Notes: a model not told the origin generated them from the sequence alone. A stretch of DNA of 64,000 nt from Erinaceus europaeus (GCF_950295315.1 NC_080170.1:95391597-95455596); one strand, 5' to 3'. Shown: positions 22,268 through 33,149, counted from the stretch's first letter. A program made the numbers and translations.

Positions 22268-22310
22268 AGACTGAAAACACTCATTTTATATAAGGCAACC
22301 TGCCATTGGC
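22268..22310 (-). promoter_or_regulatory. Core promoter: CCAAT box, TATA box and Inr on the minus strand
   Basis: Reading the minus strand: GGGCCAATGGC (CCAAT at 22,309-22,305), then CCTTATATAAAATG (TATATAAAA at 22,292-22,284), then TCAGTCT, which fits the initiator consensus with its A at 22,272. The TATA-to-Inr distance of about 20 bases is shorter than usual, so the start may lie a little further left. The direction points into the CpG island. TATATAAGG also reads on the plus strand, but that would fire out of the island. Confidence 0.65.
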
Positions 22311-22334
22311 CCGCGCCGTGACAGACAGGCTGCG

Positions 22335-23345
22335 CGGCCAAACAGAAGACCCGTTACACCCAAACACACGCACACATACACACATTTTACAGAGACACAC
22401 AAAGATCATCACATTTTCTATTTTCTAATGTTTGGGACCTGTAGACAGTAGGAGAAGACAGGTAGGAAGGCCCAGCAGAGTAGGATACGGGGAGAAAGGC
22501 CTATGAGCACCAAGTTGCAAGGCTTGAAACTGGTGTCCTTTTGACTTGGGAGGGTTATAGTAATAAACTACAACTCCACTGGATGTGGAAGTGAAGGGTT
22601 TTTTTTTTAGTCGCTGCCCTGTGGTGCTCTATGGAAGAAGCATGCATTGTGTTATGATTTTATAGTTTGACCGGGCTAACAAGTGGCCAAATAAGACTGT
22701 TAGCATCTTGTATTCCTTGTGTCAGTAGGGTAAGCTAGCTCATAGGCCAAAATAGTACAAGGTAAGTTTGCTAGAATATAATACGATGAGATTGCTGATG
22801 CCTCATTCATAGGTAATTTTTTTAAAAAAAAATCAATACAAAACACAAAAACAAAAGTAACCATTTTGATAGAGTAGACGGTCTATTTTTAGCTGGACAG
22901 AGGACTACAGGTCACCTGGATTATCATTTCCACCTGAATGGAAAACGCTTTCATAAGGTAGAATGAAACGTGGAAGGTTTGATGTTGACCCTCTCCCTTA
23001 AAAACTAGCCCTTTGAGTCAATGCTTGCGAGATTTAAATTTTATATGTTATATAGAAGTTCTCCTTCACATATTTCACATCATTAGTGGACATCACATCT
23101 GTGACTTCTGGAGTTAGGGAACTTAACAGCTATTCTGACTGCTTTTTTTTTTTTCTTCTTTGTCATCTTTGACAAATTATATTTGACAGTCCCGTATAAA
23201 CAGTGTTACTCGGGGGAAGAAAAAATACATTCTAGACCTAACTCTTAATACTAGCTGAACCATCGTGTGTGACTAACAGCCCCTTTCATGCTTAGAGATA
23301 GATTTGTTTTATTTCATTTGAAAGTGAAAAGGATTGCCCCATTTC
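22335..23345. other. Upstream flank of the promoter, no recognisable repeat
   Basis: A short CA-rich stretch lies at 22,365-22,385. Otherwise it is repeat-free and of mixed composition. It is upstream of the minus-strand promoter and could hold enhancers, but I see no specific site I would defend. Confidence 0.5.
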
Positions 23346-23349
23346 CTTC

Positions 23350-23590
23350 ATTTAATGTTTATTGAGCATCTACTATGTGCCAGGTGTTATGATAGGCTAC
23401 AGATGTTTTAAGTTTCCTTCTAATTTAATAATCGGTGGATTGTTATTAAACAAATATTTTAACCATCAATAAACACTATGAAATTGTGGCCTAGATGCAC
23501 AGTTATAAAACTTAAAGGAAAGCTAAGTCAAGGACTTGTTTCAAATCTTTTATTTCCTTGATGCTATCTTAATGGTTTTCCTCTCAGATT
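23350..23590 (-). mobile_element. MIR-type ancient SINE, antisense
   Basis: 'gagcatctactatgtgccag' then 'taataatcggtgg' and, further on, 'gaaattgtggcctagatgc' and 'caaggacttgtttcaaatc' follow MIR in reverse order. MIR is pan-mammalian. Confidence 0.75.
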
Positions 23591-23713
23591 CAAACAGTTG
23601 TCAGCTAAGTCTGTCTGAGTATGTCTATGCATGTAGGTAAGTAAGCATGAGTAGGAAAGGAAGCAATACAGAGAAACTCAAGGTTCATAAAGTTTTGAAA
23701 TAAAAAAATAGTA

Positions 23714-24013
23714 TTTTTTTTCCCTCCAGGGTTATCTGGGGCTCGGTGCCTGCACTATGAATCCATTGCTCCTGGAAGCCATCTTTTTTTAGATGTTGTT
23801 GCTATTATCTTTGCTACTGTTGTGTTCTTGGATAGGTTAGAGAGAAATGAGAGAAGAGGGAAAGACAGAGGGGGAGAGAAGGTCAGACACCTGCAGACCT
23901 GCTTCAATGCTTGTGAAGCGACCTCCCTGCAGGTGGGGAACCAGGGACTAGAAGCAGGATCCTTGCTTCTGCCCTTGGGCTTTGCACTACCTGGTGTGCT
24001 ACCACCCAGCCCC
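23714..24013 (-). mobile_element. SINE-A, long form, antisense
   Basis: 'ccctccagggttatctgggg', 'gctcggtgcctgcactatga', body, and a head ending 'gctaccacccagcccc'. The flanks share 'aaaatagt', a probable target duplication. Confidence 0.92.
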
Positions 24014-24071
24014 TAAAATAGTTGTATTTTGAATATGGTGTTTCACTGTTTTTTAAAGTAAGTTTAAGTGT

Positions 24072-24075
<4 letters not shown>

Positions 24076-24108
<33 letters not shown>

Positions 24109-24135
24109 AGAGAGAGGGAGAGGGAGAGGGAAAGG
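24076..24135 (+). repeat. (GT)n plus GA-rich microsatellite
   Basis: About 15 GT units followed by GAGAGAGGGAGAGGGAGAGG. Confidence 0.96.
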
Positions 24136-24258
24136 AAAAAAAGTACCAATTCACCATTTGTAATGTACTATTTGCTTTTACTTTTTTATACCGTGCTGTA
24201 GACTGGGAATCAAATGCAGGGACTCATACATACCACTGGGCCACCTCCCCAGTTCAAG
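24136..24258 (-). mobile_element. Degenerate antisense SINE
   Basis: 'gtgctgtagactgggaatca' and 'ctgggccacctccccagttc' resemble a SINE-D head read backwards. The GT/GA run on its left may have grown from its body. Confidence 0.5.
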
Positions 24259-24365
24259 GAAAAATAACTTTCAAAAGGGAAAACTAAATAAAAGTCACAG
24301 CATTTTATACTAATAATATTGACAGTTATATCTATGACAGTTAGTTGAAAGAACAAAGTGTTTTT

Positions 24366-24537
24366 TTTAACTTTTTTATATACTTATTTTCCCTTTTGTT
24401 GCCCTTGTTTTTTATTGTGTTGTAGTTATTATTGTTGTTGTTATTGATGTCATTGTTGTTAGATAGAACAGAGAGAAATGGAGAGAGAAGGTGGAAGGCA
24501 GAGAGAAGGAGAGAAAGATAGACACCTGCAGACTTGC
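24366..24537 (-). mobile_element. SINE-A, antisense, 5'-truncated
   Basis: The tail, linker and body are present through 'gatagacacctgcagac', then the sequence changes abruptly. The B box and head are missing. Confidence 0.88.
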
Positions 24538-24542
24538 AAGGA

Positions 24543-24612
24543 TAAGTGAGATAGGGACTAATTTTGTAATCAATACTAAATCACTAATAAATTTTTAAAG
24601 GAGCAAGAGCAA
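24543..24612 (+). mobile_element. Element R, extreme 3' end
   Basis: 'aattttgtaatcaatactaa' and 'atcactaataaat' match the last 60 bases of the 13,180-14,212 copy. Confidence 0.65.
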
Positions 24613-25975
24613 AAAAAAAAGTTTATAACTTACTTCAATATTAGACAGAACACCTGTGAAGAAATAACTTAAACCTAGGATTCCTAAAGCCCAACAAAGG
24701 ATTTTGAGTAGCTTCATAGTCCTTCCTGCCAATGGCTAACTTCAGGTACTAGAGGCAAACATAAAAAAAAGGTAGAAAAATGTTCTTGGAATTTCACTGT
24801 ACTTTTTTCTAAAGAACAGAAAAATCTGCTATATTTAATTGTTGAGTGAGGTATAGTGAATTTTTGCTAGTATATTTGTGATCAAAAATATAAAAGAAGC
24901 TCCCACCTCCCATCCCAAGCATAGAAAAATATTTCTTACAGTTTCAAAGGTTTACTGTTACTATTGAATTATAGTTAGCTTACTAGAATTATTCAGAGCC
25001 ACAATATTCAAACTTACAAATCAGGCATTTGCTATCAGTGAAATATTTGAGGATTACCTTCAATATATGTATATTTACAGAGACACTTTTAATGCATCTC
25101 TGCAGGGGTTTATCACTTATTATTATTATAAGTGATTAACTCACAAAACATAAATGAAAAAGTTTGAGATTAATTAAAGAAATAAAATTAAGGAAGAGCT
25201 TTAATACTTTTCTTCTCTCACTCTTGTGATGTATAGTCTTAACACCTGCCCTCAGGTTTTACGTTTCACTTTGAAGAACTCTAACAATGCAAGATGCTAA
25301 CTAACCAACCAGGATTAATGCAAGAGAGCATGAAGTACTGTTTCTGCTACTGTAAACCAGTAGGTCCACAGAGTTGCAAGCTTGAAAGAAAGACCTTTTT
25401 TTTTCTTTCTTCACATTTGATACTAGTGCGCTGGGCATCATGTGGCAATAGAAATCATCATTCAATATTCTTTTTCAGATAATTTGTTGAAAAGGAATCT
25501 AGGTGCTAGGATAGCTAAAAATGGTGCATGCCAGATTCTAGAAGACCTGGGAAAGGAAATTTTCATGTTCCAAAGAGAGGTTTCAGTCTCCTATGTGATA
25601 AGTATGTCCTCACTACTCATAATGGAAAAGAAACTTAGAACTAAATTTCATATTGCCTTTTGGATGGTTTTTATTATCTCATTTAAGAATAAATATATAG
25701 AGATGTTAGGTATGTGTCACACTCAAATACTAAAAATATGATTGGGGTAATGATAGCTTTCATAGACTTTACATATTTATAGTGCAAGGTTATAAAAATA
25801 AAAACAATTACTAGTTTCCTGGGTAAAATGGCAATAGGTTTATCTACATTTTTCTTTTCTTGCTTTCACATTTGACTGATCATAGGCTGAGCTCACATGG
25901 TTACCATATTCCTCCTTCTCTCATGCTTTGCTTTACTTTATCTGACTTTTTATTTAGTCTATATCAAAGTAATTT
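24613..25975. other. Unique AT-rich stretch
   Basis: I find no gene, splice pair of quality or recognisable repeat. Open frames around 25,294-25,741 are overlapping, have no homologue I know and lack coding character. Confidence 0.5.
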
Positions 25976-25989
25976 TGGCAGAGTACTTT

Positions 25990-26206
25990 CATTTATTTAT
26001 TTATTTTCTATTATCTTTATCTATTGGATATATACAGTCAGAAATCAAGAGGAAAGGGGAAGAGAGAGAGAGAGAGACCAACACCTGCAGCACTGCTTCA
26101 CCACTCGTGAAACTTTCTCCCTGCAGGTGGGGACCGGGGTCTCAAACCTGGGTCCTTGTGCATTGTAACATGTGCACGCAACCAGGTATGCCACCACCCA
26201 ATCCCA
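25990..26206 (-). mobile_element. SINE-B, antisense
   Basis: 'tctattggatatatacagtc', 'ctgcaggtggggaccggggt', and a head ending 'gccaccacccaatccc'. The targets 'gcagagtacttt' and 'gcaaagtacttt' flank it. Confidence 0.94.
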
Positions 26207-27510
26207 GCAAAGTACTTTTAAATACTTGTATTTAACGTTAACATGTATATGCCAGTGTATATAGTACTTAAGTATTTGTTTATAAATAATATTTTTTTCT
26301 TCATATAAATTACTTCTTTATGCTTTTTAACTGTGTGACATTGCAAAACTCCTTAACCACTTTAAGTCTCAATGTCCTTGTTTGTTTAAAAAAAAAAAAA
26401 AAAGGGAGGGTTCTGAATGAGTAACCATAAATTATATAACCCACATAAAATATTTTAGCCAGCAGTATACTAATTCTTGGCAAATATTATTTATATTTAT
26501 ATTTCATACATACAATCTATGGCAGCTGCTATACAGAAAGTGTTCAGAAACTTGACCATCATATCAAATGAAGTTTACGGAACTTATTATAACGCACTAC
26601 CTAGTATTTGTAACTTGGCTACTAGTTTCTGCATTTCTGCACATAAGAGAACTTTAGCTTGATCCTAGGATAAGGCAAACATCCTGTTGGGTGGCCATTA
26701 TTGGGCACCTAAAAAGACAAACTGTTAATCAATCATTATTTGAAGCAACTCTTGTTTTGTGCATTGAACCCTTAGATAGTTCTCAGTGGTGAGGTTCTGC
26801 CTTATGTAACAAATTTTGACTGGTGCTTGACCTTGACGAGCTTTACTTTTTTTTTCTTTTTTTCTTTCTTTTTTTTTTTCTCTGTAGAAGGAAAAACAAT
26901 AAAAATCACGCCACTCTGCTCAAGACCAATGTAAAGAATGTAAAGGGGCTTAGTTTGAAACTCAAACAGTCGGCTTTTCTAAGCATCAGTGTGATCATTC
27001 TTACTCTTGGAAAGAACCTACTAGGGACCCAGAAAAATTAGGAATAAGAAAAATAAAGAGCACCTTCCCCTTCCTAGAGTGATGCCAGGCCACGCATCTT
27101 CAACTTCACTCTCCTGTGATCTCCTGTCGTATATTGTCTATAATACTCTTAAGTCACTTAAGTGCCTTGCCGTGTATTACATGATTTGGATGTTAGTACA
27201 GATCTCTATTTAATGGCAAACATCTGAAGAAAATTATGATGCCTTTTGTTCATTTTATTTTCCAACAGTGATTAGCTGAGTAACTTGTACAGTTCTTAAT
27301 ATATGATGGTAGGTGAATATATAAAGCAAGTTAATAAAAACAAGCAAACATAGAGACTGTACATCCTGAGAAGAATCAGAGAGAAATCAAATTATGACAA
27401 AGCTGTCATAGAAGTGGGAGAATAGCATAGCGATCAAAGCCATAGATAAATTATGTCTGCTTATCCTTTTAGCTTGTTTGTTGTTGTTTAGTTTTGTTTT
27501 TAAGCACTTT
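26207..27510. other. Unique AT-rich stretch with poly(A)/poly(T) runs
   Basis: Poly(A) at 26,386-26,404 and a T-rich run at 26,846-26,880 ending 'ctctgtag'. The latter looks like a splice acceptor, but no plausible exon follows. Confidence 0.45.
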
Positions 27511-27513
27511 TTT

Positions 27514-27702
27514 CTTTCATATATTTTGGATAGAGAGAGAGGAAATGAGAGGGAAGGGGGAAATAGAGACCTACAGCACTGCTTTACTGTTCATGAAGCT
27601 TTCCCCTTGCAAGGTGCGGGGAGTGTTGGGGGCTTGGACCAGGGATTTTGCGCACTGTAATGTGTGGGCCCAACTATGTGCATATTATCACCCAGCCCCT
27701 CT
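27514..27702 (-). mobile_element. SINE-B, antisense, diverged
   Basis: 'ttggatagagagagagg', 'gcactgctttactgttcatg', 'ggggcttggaccaggg', and a head ending 'atcacccagcccct'. Confidence 0.85.
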
Positions 27703-28015
27703 TTTAGTTTTCTAAAGCATCTTTACACATGAGGTAGACTCCCATACTCACTTAATAAAATGACAAAATTGAAGCAGAAACATGTGAAATGATTCGCTGT
27801 TACATGTTTAGCAGCAGTACTAGATTAGTACTAAGGTTCTAGCCATCTAGTTCTGGGAGCTTTCTGCCTTTGGGGTTGGGGGCAATAGAATGTGAGGAAA
27901 GTCACCATGGGAGTCACTTAAGGATCATTCCTTAAAAGTAGGTCTCTGAGTGGATGCTGATTTTTGCACTAATGGATTTGATAATAAAATCGGTGAGCAC
28001 TGACATTAGCATTAA
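27703..28015. other. Unique stretch
   Basis: Nothing recognised. Confidence 0.4.
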
Positions 28016-28017
28016 AT

Positions 28018-28605
28018 GGTCCTTCTAGTCACCATCTCATTAGAAGCTTCAACAACATCCCAACAAGGAATCAAAGAATATCTGCTAGGACACATTTAGC
28101 TCCTGGAAACCTCTTCCTTCTCAAGACAATCTATTACATTTTCTCAGGGTTTTGACCACTCCAAAGTCCTTCCTGACATCTAATATAATGTCTTTCCTCT
28201 TAAGTGTTACCCATTATTTCTCCCCTAACTCCCATGGGATGACTGAAAATAATATAATCCTTCTTCCATGGGGCACTTGGAAAAAGTGAAGACAGCTATC
28301 ACAACTGGCTCCTAGTTTGAGTTGGCCTTTTCCAGGCAGTATCAGTTCCTTAAAACATTCTTCCTAGTGTTCCATTTTCTATTCTTGGTCTCTGGTCAAG
28401 TCCAGCCTCCTGTCTTTGTTGGTGTACTTGTACTCCTTCAAGTGGGGTGGCAAGAGAAGGTGGGGGTTGAGGAAGTGTACAGAACAGAATGATCATACCT
28501 CCCTTACCCTTGATACAAAATTTCTTTTACTGCAGCCTACAATGGAACTTGCTTTTCTTGGAGTAACATTACTTTGCTGTAGACATTGCTCTTGCTTTTC
28601 AAAAA
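28018..28605 (-). mobile_element. CR1/L3-class ancient LINE relic, antisense
   Basis: The plus strand follows the reverse-read CR1 order known from amniotes: 'aaagtccttcctgacatcta', then 'ttacccattatttctcc', 'gtgaagacagctatcac', and finally 'actgcagcctacaatgg'. It is heavily decayed, with no usable frame. Assignment is from memory of CR1/L3 elements. Confidence 0.6.
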
Positions 28606-28714
28606 AAAAAATTTTTTTGAAATGTCATCTGTTAAGCCATATCTCTTCCATATCATTTATTTGGGGGAAAACTGAGGCATGAGCCTCAGTGTTAGCACTG
28701 GTATTGTGTAGGGT

Positions 28715-28876
28715 TTTTTTGATTTTTTGTTTTTTTGTTTTTGTTTTTTATGAGAAAGATAGGAGGAGAGAGAAAGAACCAGACATCACTCTGGCACATG
28801 TGCTGCCGGGGATTGAACTTGGGACCTCATGCTTGAGAGTCCAAAGCTTTACCACTGCACCACCTCCCAGATCACA
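28715..28876 (-). mobile_element. SINE-D, antisense
   Basis: T-rich tail, 'gacatcactctggcacatgt', 'gattgaacttgggacctcat', and a head 'ccactgcaccacctcccag'. Confidence 0.92.
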
Positions 28877-28889
28877 GTGCAGTGTTTAA

Positions 28890-29112
28890 AATCTTAGACT
28901 TTGGATTTAAAACAACATTAATTACTAAACTCCAGTTTCTAACTTTGTGAACTTGAACAAATTATCAATATATAACCTATCTTTGCTTAAGCTCCTAGTG
29001 TCAAAAGAGATGTTAATATGCAACTCATATCATTGTTATAGGTTACTGTAAGAATTAAATAGCATATTCATATTATCTGTCTTATTAAAAGCACTCAATA
29101 AGTACTAGATTA
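28890..29112 (+). mobile_element. MIR
   Basis: 'atcttagactttggatt', 'aactttgtgaacttgaac' and 'aaaagcactcaataagtac' follow MIR from head to tail on the plus strand. Confidence 0.75.
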
Positions 29113-29433
29113 TTTTTATGAGACTCATCCCAGAATTCCATTTTGTCAACATCTTTTTATATGATGCATACATACTCAACATATCTCACCATCATTCATT
29201 CATTCATTCATATCCCTGGTGCTTCCTTTATAGTTTTACAAATCAACTTAAAAACCATTCTCTAAGGCAGGATCTAGTGCACACATCTCACAATAGATTA
29301 ACATTGGTCATTAATCAACATTCCCATCGTCACAATTATAGAACCTGTGATTGAAAAACCTGATTTCACCTTAAATTGGGAAAACTGAAACCTACAATGA
29401 CGTACAGAGAATAATACAGTACAACTACTATGT
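29113..29433. other. Unique stretch with (TTCA)n
   Basis: A short (ATTC)4 run lies at 29,191-29,211. Otherwise nothing is recognised. Confidence 0.45.
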
Positions 29434-29451
29434 AGGATCTTTTATTTAAAA

Positions 29452-29722
29452 AAAAAAATTTTTTTTATTTATTCTCTTTTGTTGCCCTTGTTGTTTTATT
29501 GTTGTAGTTACTATTGTTGTCGTCGTCGTTGGATAGGATAGAGAAAAACGGAGAGAGGAGGGGAAGACAGAGGGGGAGAGAAAGACCCCTACAGACCTGC
29601 TTCACCGCTTGTGAAGCGACTCCCCTGCAGGTGGGGAGCGGAGGCTCGAACCGGGACCCTTATGCCGAACCTTGCGCTTGGCGCCACCTACACTTAACCC
29701 GCTGCGCTAAAGCCCGACTCCC
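29452..29722 (-). mobile_element. SINE-A, antisense, with target duplication
   Basis: Full length, head ending 'gctaaagcccgactccc'. The target 'g(g/a)atcttttatttaaaa' is present on both sides. It forms the left arm of an inverted pair with the next SINE-A. Confidence 0.96.
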
Positions 29723-29749
29723 AGAATCTTTTATTTAAAATATAGTTAT

Positions 29750-30030
29750 TGTGGGATTTGGGCAGTAACACAGCGGGTTAAGTGCACGTGGCACAAAGCG
29801 CAAGGACCAGCATGAGGATTCTGGTTCGAGCCCCGGGCTCCCCACCTGCAGGGGGGTCGCTTCACAGGCAGTAAAGCAGGTCTGCAGGTGCCTGTCTTTC
29901 TCTCCCCCTCTGTCTTCCCCTCCTCTCTCCATTTCTCTTTGGCCTATACAGCAACGACGACATCAGTAACAACAAGAATAACTACAACAATAAAAACAAG
30001 GGCAACAAAAAGGAAATAAATATTTAAAAA
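29750..30030 (+). mobile_element. SINE-A
   Basis: Full length from 'gtgggatttgggcagtaaca' to 'caacaaaaaggaaataaata'. It is the right arm of an inverted pair, about 30 bases from the left arm. Confidence 0.95.
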
Positions 30031-30352
30031 GAGACTTTTAAAAAATACTTATTGTAACTAAACACTTGTATACTGCTTCAGATTTCTTTATAAGGAATAA
30101 AGCATTGCAGAACAACTGGAGCCCTTATTCCCTGGTTCAGTTCCCCTCCAGTTCTCCCCAGAGATGATCGTTATTTTTGTAATTTAACTCTCATACTACC
30201 TGTATTTTTTTTTGCAGCCACTTATGAAAATACCTAATGTAACTTTATCAAAAGGCTTTATGAAAATTTTCACTCATTGGTGTTATTGGAAGAGTGAAAG
30301 GTGTTTACTAACGCTAGTTAATTAGAAAGAAAAACAGGGAGGGGGGAGCAGA

Positions 30353-30690
30353 ATTATCATGCATTAGCGCACCAGGTTAAGCGCACATGGTTAAGCATAC
30401 ATAGGGCTGGCTCAAGAAACTGTTCGAATCTGGGCTCCCCACTTGCAGGGGGAGGGGGGTTGCTTCGCAGGCGGTGAAGCAGGTCGGCAGGTGTGTATCT
30501 TTCTCCTCCTCTCTGTGTTCCCTTCCTCTCTCAATTTCTTTCTGTCCTGTCCAGCAACAACAACAGGAGCAGCAATGGCAACAATAACAGCTGCAACCAC
30601 AATAACAACACCAATGGAAGAAAAGATGGCCACCAGGAGCAGTGGGCACCTAACCCCCACAATAACCCTGGAGGCAAAAAAGAAAAGAAA
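30353..30690 (+). mobile_element. SINE-A, long form, head altered
   Basis: Body and 3' module are intact ('ccaccaggagcagtgg', 'aataaccctggaggc'). In the head, 'ggttaagc(g/a)cacatgg' is partly repeated and the A box is broken. Confidence 0.9.
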
Positions 30691-30723
30691 ACTGGAAATT
30701 GTAGAAGGATAAAGACTGGCTTT

Positions 30724-30727
30724 AGGA

Positions 30728-30823
<96 letters not shown>

Positions 30824-30870
30824 AAGAAAGAAAGGAAGGAAGGAAGAAAGAAAGGAAGGTCTGGAAGGAA
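30724..30870 (+). repeat. (GAAA)n(GA)n(GGAA)n compound microsatellite
   Basis: About 15 GAAA units, then about 17 GA units, then GAAA and GGAA units. Purine-only for nearly 150 bases. Confidence 0.98.
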
Positions 30871-30879
30871 GGAAGGATA

Positions 30880-32635
30880 CCAAATCTCCTAAAACCCAGA
30901 GCATTCACTGGTGGTAACGTAAGACTGGTGGTAACGCAAGAGATCAAGATAGTATAGGTGAAGAGATCTTCACTATGGATAGTCTCAAACTCTTCAGTTC
31001 TTTCTTCATGCACTAAATAAAATGGAGTCAAGAGTCAAATTGCCTTTAGCCAAGTCTTATATTTGCCCTTTGAACTGTGCAGAAAGGACACTTTTTAGAC
31101 TGCATAGTTACCTGATGTTGTGAAGAGGAGGTAGGGAGTTGAATTAGGACAGAAGTATTTGTGGATTCAGTATATTGGTAACTTTCAGATTCTTAGTGCA
31201 TTTACAGGAGTTTGTTTTATAACTTAAAGAGACTGTGCACTTTGCAGATGTCAAGTGCATTTTTAAAACAAAAGTAAAATAAGAAATAAAAAAAAGACTG
31301 GGAACTAACAATGCTTTTAGATATACAAAGTAAAATAAGAATACTGCTAAGAGAAGGCAAACAGATACAGGACAGGCAAAAAAAAAAAAAAAAAAAGAAA
31401 GAAAGAAACATATGATCTACCATGCCCAACAGCAAAACACAATGGAACTGAATTTATTAACTTTGTTTCAAAAGTAAAATCATTTTAAGCAAGTTTTAGT
31501 GCTCTCCTGCTAGCTACTTATATACTTCATACTTTTCCTAAAAGGACACACAGATCTTTCCTTCACTTGCCATTTATAGACATATTTCGTTTCAGCAGCT
31601 CAGGTAAATGATGGGGGGGGTAGGAAGTTAACTATACAGATGTTGGGGGTCTCTTAAAGAACTGAAGGGCACTAAGAATAAGCAGCAGGAAAACAAAAAG
31701 CATATTGCCTCCATTTTCATCAGTGCCACTAGATGAGGAACTAGGATCCCTTTATTTGGAGAGCTGCATGTTTAGTATTTGTAGCCAGAAACAGTCCTCT
31801 GAAGTGAACATAGGTTTGGGAGGACACAATGGGTATTCTACTACATAACATTTTCTAGATTCTTTTCCAAACTAAGTCCTATTTACCTCCCTAATCTGCA
31901 GAATAAACCTCTCCCACTTCCATCCAAAGACATGTAAATGGAATGCCTTAGAATATTTATTATAACCTCATTTTATATCTGCATATATGAAGGAATGATA
32001 TTTTTTTTGTTTATGTGTTATATTCCCTGACACATTCCAGAAAGGAATTCAGTTGCTTTTCAACAATTCAAAGTTATGTTTTCTCAAGACTCAAGTATTA
32101 ATCAACAGATCTAGGAAAACTGAACTGAATGTATCTTGGTGGTCTCTTAAATTTTTAGCTTACTTTTTTTTTTTAAATTTCCTGTTACAATCTACAGCAG
32201 TGTACTCAAACTAGCAGAAGAAAAGGATTTATTAGAATTAGTACACAGCTAAGGTTACAGCAAAAAAGAACTAAGAGAAAGCTATAATTTAAACCCTAAA
32301 TGAAGTGGGATTATCAGGGTTTGAAGATAGGTGATAGGCCAGGGACTTTGTCTGAAGGTGCATTTGCAATACAGGAAGTACAGCTAGCAGAAAACTTGGC
32401 TTTTCATGAAGTGTAGTGGGACTAGCGAGGAGGCATACAACTGAGATGTTAACTAAGGCAATGATTTTTTTTTTTTAAGTAAATGAGTGTGTGGGGGGAG
32501 ATATTTGTGTTTAATGATGGTTTTTGTATGAATTCTCTACTATACTTAACTCTCACCATATATGAGTTACCAACCAAAAAAAGCAAGTATTTTGAGACTG
32601 GTTCCCTTAAAAGGACACCTTTATTTATTCTTCTG
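30880..32635. other. Unique stretch
   Basis: Poly(A) at 31,379-31,396 and short G and T runs. No gene or dispersed repeat is recognised. Confidence 0.45.
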
Positions 32636-32644
32636 AGTAGGTGA

Positions 32645-32785
32645 GAAGAGTTTTCATTTATTTATTTCTCCCAATATAATTTTATTGAGAAGATACTGAT
32701 TTACAGGATGTTTGTTGTTATAAGAGTACATTTTCACTTTTCTTCAAGATGCATATGAATACATTTCCCCCCTCAACCAAACCAT
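32645..32785 (-). mobile_element. Possible retrotransposon 3'-end relic, antisense
   Basis: 'aatataattttattgagaag' with a reversed AATAAA-like signal, then 'gagtacattttcacttttc', suggests the 3' end of an antisense LINE. It is cut by the truncated SINE that follows. Confidence 0.35.
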
Positions 32786-32787
32786 CA

Positions 32788-32986
32788 AGGGGTCAATTCA
32801 CAAGTGGTGAAGCAGGTCTGCAGGTGTCTTTCTCTCCCTCTCTTTCCCCTCCTCTCTCCATTTCTCTCTTCCTATCTAACCACGATGACATGACGACATC
32901 AGTAACAACAACAATGATACCTATAGCAACACAACAACAGTAAAAAAACAACAAGGGCAACAGAATGGAAAATAAATAAATATAAA
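32788..32986 (+). mobile_element. SINE-A, 5'-truncated
   Basis: Starts within the 'cacaagtggtgaagcaggtc' block; head and B box are absent. Body, linker and tail are complete. Confidence 0.88.
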
Positions 32987-33011
32987 AAAATTAAATAAAA
33001 AAAAGAAATAT

Positions 33012-33148
33012 CTGGCACCCTGGAAGGTGACAAAGTGGTAGAATGTAGTACTTGCATAAATAAGGTCCTTCATTCAATCCTTGGTGTAGCCTATGTTCTG
33101 ATATCCTCTCTCTTTCTCTCATAAATCTTTCTAAAAAATAATTAAAAT
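33012..33148 (+). mobile_element. SINE-D-like, degenerate
   Basis: 'caccctggaaggtgacaaag', 'cattcaatccttggtgtagc', and an ending 'tctctcataaatctttct' (terminator-like). Confidence 0.6.
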
Positions 33149-33149
33149 A

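Larger units (their letters stand above)
21011..22272 (-). other. Candidate first exon (5'UTR) of a minus-strand gene
   Basis: The right limit is the predicted start near the TATA/Inr at 22,272. The left limit is a perfect donor on the minus strand (TTTCTGAAG|gtaagt, last exon base 21,011). The interval is CpG-rich, contains a (CGG)n run and a long purine tract, and has no recognisable coding frame, as expected for a leader. Other donors on the same strand (for example AAG|gtatgg near 21,510 and AAA|gtacgt near 21,570) could end shorter alternative first exons. Splicing to 18,894 is inference. Confidence 0.45.
19300..22330. promoter_or_regulatory. Large CpG island
   Basis: CpG and GC content rise sharply against an AT-rich, CpG-poor background. 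There are two very dense cores at about 19,780-20,260 and 21,540-22,150, and a weaker part with C/T tracts between them. GC boxes (GGGGCGGGG type, minus strand) cluster at 21,815-21,850. Several frames are open only because stops are rare in such sequence; none gave a recognisable protein. The size and double core suggest more than one start site or alternative first exons of a regulated gene. Confidence 0.92.

Noticed and set aside
21602..22321. 239-codon plus-strand frame with a leucine-rich start, plus a donor-like 'caagtgagtagg' at about 22,050
   Set aside because: The promoter signals point the other way and the TATA box lies at the end of this frame. The composition is what random CpG-island DNA gives. 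The donor lacks the usual G before GT.
26846..26890. Strong polypyrimidine tract ending in TAG, like a splice acceptor
   Set aside because: No downstream exon with a donor or long frame on the plus strand. T-rich runs are common here.
30724..30870. CRISPR-like array or other direct-repeat system
   Set aside because: It is a simple microsatellite in a vertebrate genome, with no spacers and no cas genes. Nothing in the window suggests a prokaryotic defence or biosynthetic system.
30531..31031. 166-codon minus-strand frame rich in Ser/Phe/Leu
   Set aside because: It is a translation of the GAAA/GA microsatellite and the neighbouring SINE.
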